From Theropithecus gelada (lineage: Eukaryota; Chordata; Mammalia; Primates; Cercopithecidae): DNA of 64,000 nucleotides. Below, in pieces: positions 11,371 through 20,560 of the stretch. The position numbers were made by a program, and so were the translations under genes. The notes under the pieces were generated by a model. It made no database searches, was not told the DNA's origin, and saw only the letters and a list, made by a program, of their open reading frames with translations. Every line of letters starts with the position of its first letter. The stretch's first letter is position 1. Location: contig NC_037669.1 in assembly GCF_003255815.1 (NCBI RefSeq), positions 136,212,003 to 136,276,002 on the forward strand. Direction: 5' to 3'.

Positions 11371-12424
11371 TGCTTTGAGGTTTTTGTTGTTGTTTCTGTT
11401 CTTATTTTCCTGTATGCAGAATTTTAAATATGTACAAAATAAACAGAATGGTCTCATATGAACCCTCGGTGTACCTATCACCAAGCTTCAATAGCCTTTG
11501 ATAATCCGCCATTTTAAATTCAAACCTCCATGACTACCAATCCCCATGTAAAAAGTTTTTTATAGTTGTTTGTTTGTTTTTTGAGATAAAACTCTTATGT
11601 ATTTTGAAATGCAGAAATTTTAACTGTGCAATTTCAATTTGTTTCTGAAGGACCTAGTTTGGAAGTTTCTAAGAATACAGAGCAAAAAGAAAATGGAAAA
11701 TTATGAGAGAAAGCTTACGGGGTAAATCCAGTAAACAAAATAAAAGTTTACTAGGACTTTTAGGGGGAGTTAATGAAGAGGAAAAAATGAAAAATCAAAG
11801 GTATTATTAAGGAAAATTTCTCTAAAATCAAGAAAGATTTGAAACTTTGTTCAAAAAGACCTAATAAATGTTGAACGAGATTAACAGAAAAATACATACC
11901 ATCACACATCCTGGTGAAAATTCTGAACTTGAAGGATAAAGTGAATTTTCACAAGCGTTCAACTGGAAAACACAGGATACCTATAAAAAGGTAAGAAAAA
12001 AAAAAAAGCAAGAAAGGATCATGGCTACCACCAGAAGGGTTTTATATTTGGCGGTTTTACCAGCTTCCCCAAGACACATCAATCAGGGAACACCGGTATT
12101 CCAAAGAAAAGGGGAAATGATATTAACTGAAGTGAGTAAGGGGAGTTGAAAATGCAAAAAACAAAAACAAAAACAAAAACAATTATTCATGACAGTATGG
12201 GCTGAAGGTCCCATGCAGTATCAGTTTTGTTTTTATAGTGATAGTGACATTTGTTCCGCATTTGCTGAGGGACACTGAGAGCCTGGTGGGGGTGGGTTCC
12301 CAGGTTTGTAGAGAAATGTTTTAGTTTGTGTTGGAAAGATACTACCACTAAGTCTTCTAAGAAGACAATAGCAATTTGGGCATGGCTTAGCAATGAATAC
12401 TTGTCTCTACTCTTCATTTAGCAT
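11371..12424. other. Mostly unassigned; possible old LINE fragment at 11395-11520
   Basis: The first part resembles old L1M-type sequence. A (CAAAAA)n run lies at 12153-12183. Nothing looks coding. Confidence 0.4.
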
Positions 12425-12712
12425 TAGCAGGGGCAGCTCAACTTGGGGCTGGAGGATTCTCTTCCAAGATAGCTCACACACATTGCTGGCAATTTGTTGA
12501 TTGGGAGCTCACTCAGTGCTGCAAGCTGCAGGTCTTAGTTTCTTTCCACATAGTCTTTCCCTTAGTTCATGGGACTCAGTTCCAGGAGTGAGTATCTCAA
12601 GAGAAAGAAAGTGAAAACTTCCAGTTTCTTAAGACTTGGGCCTGGAAATTAACCCAGCATCATCTCAGCTGTATTCTGTTGGTCAGTCATGTATAAATTC
12701 AAGGGAAGGGAA
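12425..12712 (+). mobile_element. Second copy of the 3456-3990 repeat family
   Basis: GCAGGGGCAGCTCAACTTGG, TGGGAGCTCACTCAG and TTCTGTTGGTCAGTCA correspond to the later part of that family. Confidence 0.45.
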
Positions 12713-13037
12713 CCAGTCATGGTGGCTCACGCTTGTAATCCTAGCACTTTGGGAGGCCGAGTTGGGCGGATCACCTGAGGTCAGGAGTTTGAGACCAGCT
12801 TGGCCAACATGGTGAGACCCCCCAACCCCGGCCCCCCATCTCTACTAAAAATACAAAAATTAGCTGGGTGTGGTGGTGCGCATCTGTAGTCCCAGCTACT
12901 CAGGAGGCTGAGATGGGAGAATCACTTGAACCTGGGAGGCGGAGGCTGCAACGAGCTGAGATCATGTCACTGTACTACTGCACTCCAGCCTGGGTGACAG
13001 AGTAAGACTTGGTCTCAAAAAAGAAAAAAGAAGAAAC
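12713..13037 (+). mobile_element. Alu with C-rich linker insert
   Basis: A CCCCAACCCCGGCCCCCC stretch sits in the middle of the left arm (12818-12838), unlike any neighbour. Confidence 0.9.
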
Positions 13038-13051
13038 CTTAAAAATCTGCA

Positions 13052-13363
13052 GAGACCAGATGCGGTAGCTTACACCTGTAATCCCAGCACATCTGGAGGC
13101 CGACGGGGGAGGATTGCCTCAGTCCAGGAGTTCAAGACCACCAGAGGCAATATATGGAGACTCCATCTCTACAGAGAAATAAAATAATTAGCTGGGCATA
13201 GTGGCGCATGCCTGTAGTACCAGCTACTTGGGAGGCTGAGGTAGGGAATTGCTTGAGCCTGGAAAGTTGAGGTTGCAGTGAGCCGTGATCACGCCACTGC
13301 ATTCCAGACTGGGTGACAGAGGGAGAACCTGCCTCAATCAAATCAAATCAAAGCAAACCAAAC
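13052..13363 (+). mobile_element. Alu
   Basis: Old copy with ATCAA-patterned tail. Confidence 0.9.
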
Positions 13364-13500
13364 CTCCAGATAAATTATTACATATAATTGCTAAGATAAT
13401 AGAATAAAACTTCCCTGAACTAGAGAATGATTTTTATCTTCAGATTAATTGAAATGGTTCACTCATTCCCAGGCTGGTGGTTTTAAAATAACTCTACAAT

Positions 13501-13631
13501 TGTCTCTTTCTTTCTTTCCTTCTTTCTTTCTTTTTTTTCTTTCCTTCCTTCCTTCCTTCCTTCCTTCCTTCCTTCCTTCCTTCCTTCCTTCCTTCTTTCC
13601 TTCTTTCTTTCTCTCTCTCTCTCTGTCTCTT

Positions 13632-13663
<32 letters not shown>

Positions 13664-13684
13664 CCTTTCTTTCTTTCTTTTTTT
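13501..13684. repeat. Polypyrimidine tract (CTTT/CCTT/CT)n
   Basis: About 184 bp with almost no purine on the + strand: TTTC units, then about twelve CCTT units, then CT dinucleotides, ending at an Alu tail. Confidence 0.95.
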
Positions 13685-13965
13685 GAGACAGTCTCACTCT
13701 TGTTGCCCAGGCTGGAGTCAATGGTGTGATCTCGGCTCACTGCAACCTCTGCCTCCCGGGTTAAAGCAATTCTCCTGCCTCAGCATCCCAAGTAGCTGGG
13801 ATTACAGGCACCCACCACCATGCCCCGGTAAATTTTTGTATTTTTAGTAAAGACAGGGTTTCACCATGTTGCTCAGGTTGGTCTCAAACTCCTGACCTCA
13901 GGTGATCTGCCCACCGTGGCCTCCCAAAGTGCTGGGAATACAGGTGTGAGCCACCGCACCCAGCC
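13685..13965 (-). mobile_element. Alu
   Basis: The pyrimidine tract grows from its tail. Confidence 0.95.
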
Positions 13966-14079
13966 AGCTGAAGCCATTTCTAAGCAGTGTTGAAGATGTG
14001 GCTTAGTTCCTCCTGACTGCTTATAGTAAAATGCAAGAAGAGAGAAATGATTTAAAGACAGAATTGTTAAGCCAAAAGC

Positions 14080-14185
14080 CCAGGGAGGTTGAGGCCACAG
14101 TGAGCCATGGGATTGCATCACTGCACTCACTGCACTCCAGCCTGGGTAACAGTAAGAGCCCATCGCAAACAACAACAACGACAAC
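14080..14185 (+). mobile_element. 5'-truncated Alu right end
   Basis: Starts at GGGAGGTTGAGGC; contains CACTGCACTCACTGCACTCC, a short internal duplication. Confidence 0.8.
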
Positions 14186-14412
14186 TACCCACAAATATAT
14201 TCAGCACTGTTTACAATGAAACACTAGAAATAATAGGAGGCTGATTAAATAGATGACACACCCTTATAATTGAATAGTATAAAGTCTTGTTAAAAGAAAT
14301 GGTTCTGTAGGTCATAATATCAAAAGAGATTTCTGATACATGTTTAAGGAAAATGAAAAAGCAAGGCACAGGACATTGTGTATATAGTGTCACATTAAGA
14401 AAAACATCTCCC
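14186..14412. other. Unassigned sequence
   Basis: No gene or repeat recognised. Confidence 0.4.
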
Positions 14413-14580
14413 AGGCCGGATGCAGTGGCTCACGCCTGTAATCCCAGCACTTTGGGAGGCCGAGGCCTGCGGATCACCTGAGGTCAGAAGTTCGAGACCA
14501 GCCTGGCCAACATGGTGAAACTCCATCTGTACTAAAAATAAAAAAAATTAGCAGAGCATGGTGGTGTGCATCTGTAGTCT
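14413..14580 (+). mobile_element. 3'-truncated Alu
   Basis: Breaks off after CATCTGTAGTCT and enters MaLR sequence with no A-tail, suggesting a later deletion. Confidence 0.85.
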
Positions 14581-15108
14581 ATGAGAGCTATGAGAGCCTT
14601 TGCAGCAGGGTTGCCTAGCATAGCCCTGGCGGTGAGATTCCTGCTTGGTAGAGCTGTAAGAGCAGGACCTCTTACCAGTGGGTCCAGAAGGTGGGACCTT
14701 CATCCCAGTAGGCTTAGAAGGAAGCATATCAAGTCAAAGAGGATTATTCTCAAGCCTTAAGATCTCATGTAGTTGGACTTACTTGGGACCTGTTGCCCCT
14801 TTCTTCCTTCTTCTTTCTCCCTAACAGAACAGGAATATCTATCCTCTGCCTGTCCAACTACTGTATTTTGGAAGCACATAGTGTGTTTGGTTTTATGGGT
14901 TCACAGCTGGAGAGGAATCTGCCTCAGGATGGATTGTACCTTGAGTCTCACCCAGATCTGATTTGGATGTGATTTAGATGAGACTTTGGATTTAGACTTT
15001 GAAGTTGATGCTGAAACAAATTAAGACTTTTTGGACTATTGGGATGGAATGAAAGTGTTTTGTATGTAAGAAGGATATGAGTTGGGGGGTGGGGGTCCAG
15101 AAGCAGAA
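14581..15108 (+). mobile_element. ERVL-MaLR internal sequence (MST/MLT1-like)
   Basis: The end of this segment has the acidic GATTTAGAC/GAAGTTGATGCTG motif and the G-rich tract (15080-15100) that normally precede a MaLR 3' LTR. No intact gene remains. Confidence 0.6.
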
Positions 15109-15775
15109 TGTAATAGATTGAATGTTTCTGTCCCCCAAAATTCATGTGTTAAAACCTAATCCCCCATGTGACAGCATCTGGAGGTAGGGCCTTTGGGAAA
15201 TTAAGTCATAGGGTAGAACCTTTATGAAGGAGATTAGTGCCCTTGTAAAAGAGACCCTGGAGAGCTCCCTCACCCCTTCTGCCATGTGAGGACACAATGA
15301 GAAGGCGGCAAAAAAGATGGCCATCTAGGAACCAGGAAGGAAGACCACACCAGCACTGAATTTCCTAGAACCTTGATTTTGGACTTAACCTCCAGAAGTG
15401 TGAGAAATAAATTTGTTATTTAAAAGCCACCAAGGCCGGGCGCGGTGGCTCACACCTGTAATCCCAGCACTTTGAGAGGCCAAGGCGGGTGGATCACGAG
15501 TTCAGGAGTTTGAGACCAGCCTGACCAACGTGGTGAAACCCTGTCTCTACTAAAAATACAAAAATTAGCCAGGCGTGGTTGCTCGTGCCTGTTATCCCAG
15601 CTACTTGGAAGGCTGAGGCAGGAGAATCGCTTGAACCCGGGAGGCGGAAGTTGCAGTGAGTCAAGATTGCGCCACTGCACTGCAGCCTGGATGACAGAGG
15701 GAAACTCTGTCTCAAAAAAAAAAAAAAAAAAAAGCCACCAAGTCCGTGCTATTTTTCCTTTAAAAGCTTGAATGG
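15109..15775 (+). mobile_element. MaLR-type LTR interrupted by an Alu
   Basis: It starts TGTAATAGATTGAATG and carries CCCCCAAAATTCATGTG, GCCATGTGAGGACAC and GAGAAATAAATTTG, all hallmarks of MLT1/MST LTRs. It continues after the Alu at 15435-15730. Confidence 0.65.
15435..15730 (+). mobile_element. Alu inserted in the MaLR LTR
   Basis: Target-site duplication AAAGCCACCAAG on both sides (15423-15434 and about 15732-15743) dates it after the LTR. Confidence 0.95.
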
Positions 15776-16032
15776 ACTGAAATACCAGCAATAACATGTT
15801 TCATTTCTTAAAAGGTGTAAAATTTGGTATATTTACTTTTAATTAAAGAGTTCTGGTTTTTGTTTTTAGCATTTAATTATTGTTATCCATTGGAAAAAAT
15901 AGATATTATATACATTATGTATAAAACTGTTTATAGGTAATGTATTTTCTATACCTTACAAATAATGCTAATTATTTCCTAAGGTTGTTTTCTCCCCTAT
16001 CATTTTGTTATTTTATTTTATTTCTTTTCTAT
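15776..16032. other. Unassigned AT-rich sequence
   Basis: No gene recognised. Confidence 0.4.
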
Positions 16033-16319
16033 TTTTTGAGACAGAGTTTCGCTCCTGTTGCCCAGGCTGGAGTGCTATGGCATGATCTCGGCCCTCCGCA
16101 ACCTCCACCTCCCAGGTTCAAGCGATTCTCCTGCCTCAGCCTCCTGAGTAGCTGGGATTAAAAGCATGTACCACCACGCCCGGCTAATTTTGTAGTTTTA
16201 GTAGAGACGGGGTTTCTCCACGTTGGTCAGGCTGGTCTCGAACTCCTGGCCTCAGGTGATCTGCCCCTCTCAGTCTCCCAAAGTACTGAGATAACAGGCG
16301 TAAGCCACCTCACCCAGCC
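16033..16319 (-). mobile_element. Alu
   Basis: Full-length. Confidence 0.95.
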
Positions 16320-16339
16320 TTATTATTTTATTATTATTA

Positions 16340-16628
16340 TTATTATTTTTTGAGACAGTCTTACTGTCTTGCCAAGACTGGAGTGCAGTGGCGCAATCTT
16401 GGCTCATTGCAACCACCACCTCCGAAGTTCAAGCGATTCTACCTCAGCCTCTCAAGTAGATGGGATTACAGGCATGCACCACCACATCCAGTTAATTTTT
16501 GTGTTTTTAGTAGAGACAGGGTTTCACCATCTTGGCCACACTGGTCTCGAACTCCTAACCTCAAGTGATCCACCTGCCTTGGCCTCCCAAAGTGTTGAGA
16601 TTACAGGCATGAGCCACTGCCCCTGGCC
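16340..16628 (-). mobile_element. Alu
   Basis: ATT-repeat tail (16320-16347). Confidence 0.95.
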
Positions 16629-16856
16629 CACCTACCACTTTAATAATGCATGCATATTGAATTGGGGTAACATGAAAAACACTTTTCCTGATACTTGGCT
16701 CCAGTAATTTTTCCTATTGTTTGTAAATCTTGCCTGCATAGATGTAAAGATTTAACATTTGATAGGAAGATCATTTAACCACTAAAGGGGGAATCACTCT
16801 TATATGTAGGGAGAAATCAATTATTTGCAAGAAGATTCCTTATTTAAAATCTGATG

Positions 16857-17025
16857 TGGCCGGACACCGTAGCACACACCTGTAGTCCCAGCTACTCGGG
16901 AGGCTGAGGCAGGAGAATTGCTTGAACCCGGAAGGCAGAGGTTGCAGTGAACCGAGATCACACCATTGCACTCCAGCCTGGGTGACAGAGCGGAACTCCA
17001 TCTCAAAAGAGAGAGAGAGAAAAAA
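16857..17025 (+). mobile_element. Internally deleted Alu
   Basis: The 5' GGCCGGACACCG runs to CACCTGTAGTCCCAGC and continues as right arm. About 130 bp between the two CCTGTARTCCCAGC copies are gone. Confidence 0.85.
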
Positions 17026-17029
17026 AACC

Positions 17030-17582
17030 ATTTGATATCAATACAATGTACTACTACTCTGTGATTTAAAAAAAAAGATGGACAAACATTGATACTGATA
17101 TATTACCATCTTAAATGGATCTCAGGGACATTTTGGTGGATAAAAAAAAAAGTTGCATGATATATGATTCAATTTTGATCCCCAAAGTTGCATACTATAT
17201 GATTCAATTTTTATAATATTCTTGAAATGACATAAGTATAGCTGTGGAGAACAAATTAGTGATTGCCAAAGAACAGGGAGGAGGACAGTGGACTGGTGTA
17301 ACTAACGATGTGTAGTAAGTACTATAAGGGATAGCACTATAAAAGGGTGACACAGGGGACACACACACATACACACACACACACAAGCTAGTGCATGTAA
17401 AAACTGGTGAAATTGGAATAAAGCCTGTGGTCTGGTTAATATTTTACAGATGTCAGTTTCCTGGTTTTAATATTGTACTGTATTGAGGCTATGATCAGAG
17501 GAAGGTGGGTGAAGGGTACATGGGACTCTGCTATATTTGCAATTTCCTGTGAATCTATAATTATTTCAGATTAAAGAAGGGG
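17030..17582 (+). mobile_element. L1M 3' end with CA repeat
   Basis: TATGATTCAATTTTTATAA, a (CA)n run at 17360-17386, and TTCCTGTGAATCTATAATTA are in L1M 3' UTR order. Confidence 0.75.
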
Positions 17583-17639
17583 AAAAAAATCAAACACGAG
17601 ACATACAAACTCATCAAGTATTTCCTTTTTCCAACACCT

Positions 17640-17815
17640 ACTGATTGTGCATGGCTTTATTGGCTGCTTGCTTTAACTCCCACAACTCTCTGAAATAGAT
17701 ATTATGAACTCTATTTTATTTTCATCAAAATGGAGGCTTAGGTTAAGTAATTTGTCCAAGGTACAACTACTGTTAGAGCCAGGGTTTTAATCCAGCACAA
17801 TCTAAATCCCACTCA
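17640..17815 (-). mobile_element. MIR
   Basis: GATATTATGAACTCTATTTT, GGTTAAGTAATTTGTCCAAG and AGAGCCAGGGTTTTAATCC fit a reverse-oriented MIR. Confidence 0.75.
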
Positions 17816-17863
17816 TGGTTGTTTGGGCTGAATCCTTACTGGACTTAACTGACACTGTTCTTT

Positions 17864-18132
17864 TCTTTGACGCCCAGACTGGAGTGCAGCCGCGGGATCT
17901 CGGCTCACTGCAACCTCCACCTCCCGGGTTCAAGCGATTATCCAGCCCCAGCCTCCCTAGTATCTGGGACTACAGGCGTGAGCCACCACGCCCGGCTGAT
18001 TTTTGTATTTTTAGTAGAGACGGGGTTTCACCATATTGGCCAGGCTGGTCTCGAACCCCTGACCTCAAGTCATCTGCCCGCCTGGGCCTCCCAAAGTGCT
18101 GGGATTACAGGCGTGAGCCACCGCGCCTGGCC
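17864..18132 (-). mobile_element. Alu, left half of a head-to-head pair
   Basis: Its 5' end touches the 5' end of the next Alu. The 3' tail is missing (starts TTGACGCCCAGACTGG). Confidence 0.95.
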
Positions 18133-18442
18133 TGCCATCACGTTTGTAATCCCCGCACTTTGGGAGGCCAAGGCGGGTGGATCACGAGATCAAGAGATTG
18201 AGACCATCCTGGCCAACACGGGGAAACCCCATCTCTACTAAAAATACAAAAAATCAGCTTGGCGTGGTGGCATGCGCCTGTAGCCCCAGCTACTCGGGAA
18301 GCTGAGGCAGGAGAATCGCTTGAACCCAGGAGGTGGAGGCTGCAGCGAGCCGAGATCGCCCTACCGCACACCAGCCCGGGCGACAGTGTGAGAAGACTCC
18401 GTCTCAAAAAAAATAAAATAAAATAAAATAATAATAATAATC
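18133..18442 (+). mobile_element. Alu, right half of a head-to-head pair
   Basis: Lacks the first ~10 bases. The tail is AAAAT and AAT repeats. Confidence 0.95.
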
Positions 18443-18509
18443 TTTCTGCCAGAGATGAGAGAGCAGAAAAAAAAATTAATCAGATTCTCACATTCCTGTG
18501 CGTCTCTTA

Positions 18510-18628
18510 GCAGAGAAGGGGTTTCTCCATGTTGGTCAGGCTGATCTCGAACACCCGATCTCAGGTGATCCGCCCGCCTCAGCCTCCCAAAGTCCTGGGA
18601 TTACAGGCGCGAGCCACCGCGCCCAGCC
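18510..18628 (-). mobile_element. Alu left-arm fragment
   Basis: Only the 5' monomer remains; CpG-rich. Confidence 0.85.
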
Positions 18629-18959
18629 ACAAGACGTTTTATTGCAACATAAATATAGAGGATGTAACGAGTCATCCAATCACCAATGTAATTAGAGTTG
18701 GTTACCAAGTTTCACTACGCGTCTTCCACCAGGAGGGATAAATGGACTGCAGACAAACCTAGCACCCCTTGAGCAGCTTAATTCGTATCATAAATATGCA
18801 GGCACCGTAAGGACACGATTCTCCAGGTAGCCAGGCCTTTTTCTACCCTTTTAGGGGCACAAGGCGACCTTGCCTCCTGATTCAAAAACTTCGTAAACTT
18901 CAATCCTTCTGCCCTTTTCTGGTCAGCCACGAAAGCAGCAGCCTGGCACAATTTCCAGC
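18629..18959. other. Unique sequence upstream of the CpG island
   Basis: No repeat recognised; may include distal promoter sequence. Confidence 0.5.
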
Positions 18960-19075
18960 CTAGAGTTCGGGCACTGCTTGTCATCAGCACAACGACGAAA
19001 CCTACACACACAGAGACCTCAGACCCCGCGTGATTACATCACTCAACCACCAGCGCAGGCCTGGAGGAACCCACT

Positions 19076-19085
19076 GTCACGTGAC
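19076..19085 (+). promoter_or_regulatory. Palindromic E-box GTCACGTGAC (CLEAR/USF/MiT type)
   Basis: The ten bases are a perfect palindrome and equal the core CLEAR motif bound by TFEB/TFE3/MITF; USF proteins also bind it. It sits ten bases before the ERSE in the same island. Confidence 0.7.
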
Positions 19086-19094
19086 CGCTCGTGC

Positions 19095-19113
19095 CCAATG
19101 ACCGAGGCCCACG
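19095..19113 (+). promoter_or_regulatory. ER stress response element (ERSE), exact CCAAT-N9-CCACG
   Basis: CCAAT at 19095-19099 and CCACG at 19109-19113 are separated by exactly nine mostly G/C bases. This is the ERSE consensus, where NF-Y binds CCAAT and ATF6 or XBP1 binds CCACG. AT-1 is, as I recall, reported to be induced by the IRE1/XBP1 branch of the unfolded-protein response, which fits. Confidence 0.75.
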
Positions 19114-19278
19114 CTTTCCAGACTGCCATAGGCGCTGTCATAGAGCCCGAGCTTGGGCGGTGCCCCGCCCCGGCCGCACGGTGCGCCGGCGTTAATCCTC
19201 CCCGAAAGTTCCGGCCGCCAAGATTGCAGGTTCCCACCAAGCATTGTTTCCGAACTGGGCCACAAGAGCGTGTTCCTG

Positions 19279-19283
19279 ATTGG
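19279..19283 (-). promoter_or_regulatory. Inverted CCAAT box
   Basis: GATTGGC on the + strand is a CCAAT box on the other strand, placed 50-100 bp before the probable start, the usual NF-Y position. Confidence 0.5.
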
Positions 19284-19326
19284 CTTGCTCTGGAGGTTGG
19301 GAAGGGACGTGTTAGAGACTGGGACC

Positions 19327-19352
19327 ACTTCCTGAAGCGCGAGGCAGGAAGT
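19327..19352. promoter_or_regulatory. Inverted pair of ETS sites near the likely transcription start
   Basis: ACTTCCTG (19327-19334) and CAGGAAGT (19345-19352) are exact reverse complements with a ten-base spacer. Paired GGAA sites are common start-proximal elements of TATA-less CpG-island promoters bound by GABP or other ETS factors. Confidence 0.55.
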
Positions 19353-19355
19353 TAT

Positions 19356-19463
19356 ATGCGTTTTCTGGAGTCCTGTAGAGAAAGTGCTGTTTGCCGCATT
19401 GGTGTCGGCGAGAGCTGGAGGTGTTGGGTCGGGAGACCAGCCGTTCGGTCCCGCCGCAGGTAG
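19356..19463 (+). other. Possible upstream ORF in the SLC33A1 5' leader (35 codons)
   Basis: ATG at 19356 opens a frame ending at TAG 19461-19463, well before the main start. It matters only if transcription begins upstream of 19356. The stop lies inside CAG|GTAGGA, a good splice-donor match at 19459/19460. Confidence 0.35.
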
Positions 19464-19761
19464 GAGCTGGTTTCCATCGCGGCACCACGGCACACACCTC
19501 CAGCCCTGAGCCCGGAGCGACTGCCCGGGGGTCTCCTTCAGGCTTCTTGACGCCGTTCCAGGGGGCACCTAGCCAGGCATCCTCTGGGCTTCTAGCCAGA
19601 GGACTGGCTCCCGGCTTCAGCACTCTGGGCTGCCGTAACAAGTGCCCTTATCGCCCTGAGCCCTGCCACCATCCCGTGAACCACCGAAACCCTGGTCCAG
19701 CGCGACAGCCTTGGACCTGGGACTGGACCGATCCAAAACGCTCAGCCCCGGCCCCCCACAG
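19460..19761 (+). other. Possible alternative 5' UTR intron (302 bp)
   Basis: A donor-like CAG|GTAGGA and an acceptor-like C-rich tract ending ACAG|A (intron end 19761) bracket 302 bp. Use would leave 24 nt before the main ATG. This rests on splice-site resemblance only. Confidence 0.3.
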
Positions 19762-19785
19762 ACGGGGCTCTGCATCGTCTCTGAT

Positions 19786-20560
19786 ATGTCACCCACCATC
19801 TCCCACAAGGACAGCAGCCGGCAACGGCGGCCAGGGAATTTCAGTCACTCTTTGGATATGAAGAGCGGTCCCCTGCCTCCGGGCGGTTGGGATGACAGTC
19901 ATTTGGACTCAGCGGGCCGAGAAGGGGACAGAGAAGCTCTTCTGGGGGATACCGGCACTGGCGACTTCTTAAAAGCCCCACGGAGCTTCCGGGCGGAACT
20001 AAGCAGCATTTTGCTGCTACTCTTTCTTTACGTGCTTCAGGGTATTCCCTTGGGCTTGGCGGGAAGCATCCCACTCATTTTGCAAAGCAAAAATGTTAGC
20101 TATACAGACCAAGCTTTCTTCAGTTTTGTCTTTTGGCCTTTCAGTCTCAAATTACTCTGGGCCCCGTTGGTGGATGCTGTCTACGTTAAGAACTTCGGTC
20201 GTCGCAAATCTTGGCTTGTCCCGACACAGTATATACTAGGACTCTTCATGATATATTTATCCACTCAGGTGGACCGTTTGCTTGGGAATACCGAAGGCAG
20301 GACACCCGACGTGATTGCTCTCACTGTGGCATTCTTTTTGTTTGAATTCTTGGCCGCCACTCAGGACATTGCTGTCGATGGTTGGGCGTTAACTATGTTA
20401 TCCAGGGAAAATGTGGGTTATGCTTCTACTTGCAATTCGGTGGGCCAAACAGCGGGTTACTTTTTGGGCAATGTTTTGTTTTTGGCCCTTGAATCTGCCG
20501 ACTTTTGTAACAAATATTTGCGATTTCAGCCTCAACCCAGAGGAATCGTTACTCTTGCAG
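19786..20560 (+). CDS. SLC33A1: SLC33A1 coding exon 1 (residues 1-258 plus first base of 259)
   Basis: The start is the ATG opening MSPTISHKDSSRQ, with G at -3 and T at +4, an adequate but not ideal Kozak context. The frame stays open upstream, but only through non-ATG codons, so this is the first in-frame ATG. The exon encodes the acidic N-terminal tail, the first membrane helices and the motif AATQDIAVDGWALTM typical of the family. It ends CTT-GCA-G before the donor GTAGTG, a fairly weak 5' splice site. Without splicing, translation would stop after nine more codons at 20587-20589. Confidence 0.97.

Larger units (their letters stand above)
18960..19785 (+). promoter_or_regulatory. SLC33A1: SLC33A1 CpG-island promoter and 5' UTR
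   Basis: The block is G+C-rich, dense in CpG and free of Alus, unlike everything around it; the CpG richness continues into exon 1. No TATA box is visible. In order it holds a palindromic E-box (19076-19085), an ER-stress element (19095-19113), GC boxes (GGGCGG at 19155-19160 and CCCCGCCC at 19163-19170), an inverted CCAAT box (19279-19283) and two inverted ETS sites (19327-19352). Transcription probably starts within about 19300-19400; that is inference from motif positions. Open frames across it on both strands look like by-products of low stop-codon frequency. Confidence 0.85.

Noticed and set aside
13483..13740. Frames rich in KERKKERKKE or SFLPSFLPS
   Set aside because: Translations of the polypyrimidine microsatellite.
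1..18640. GMPS, the expected divergent neighbour of SLC33A1 in primates
   Set aside because: No GMPS coding sequence and no second CpG island are visible upstream. The gene probably starts beyond the left edge.
18978..19568. Long open frames of 100-163 codons on both strands in the CpG island
   Set aside because: GC-rich, stop-poor sequence over a promoter. Composition differs from real coding exons and no domain is recognised.
19711..19785. Upstream in-frame extension of SLC33A1 exon 1
   Set aside because: It begins at TTG, not ATG. The first in-frame ATG is 19786, which gives the known N-terminus MSPTISHKD.
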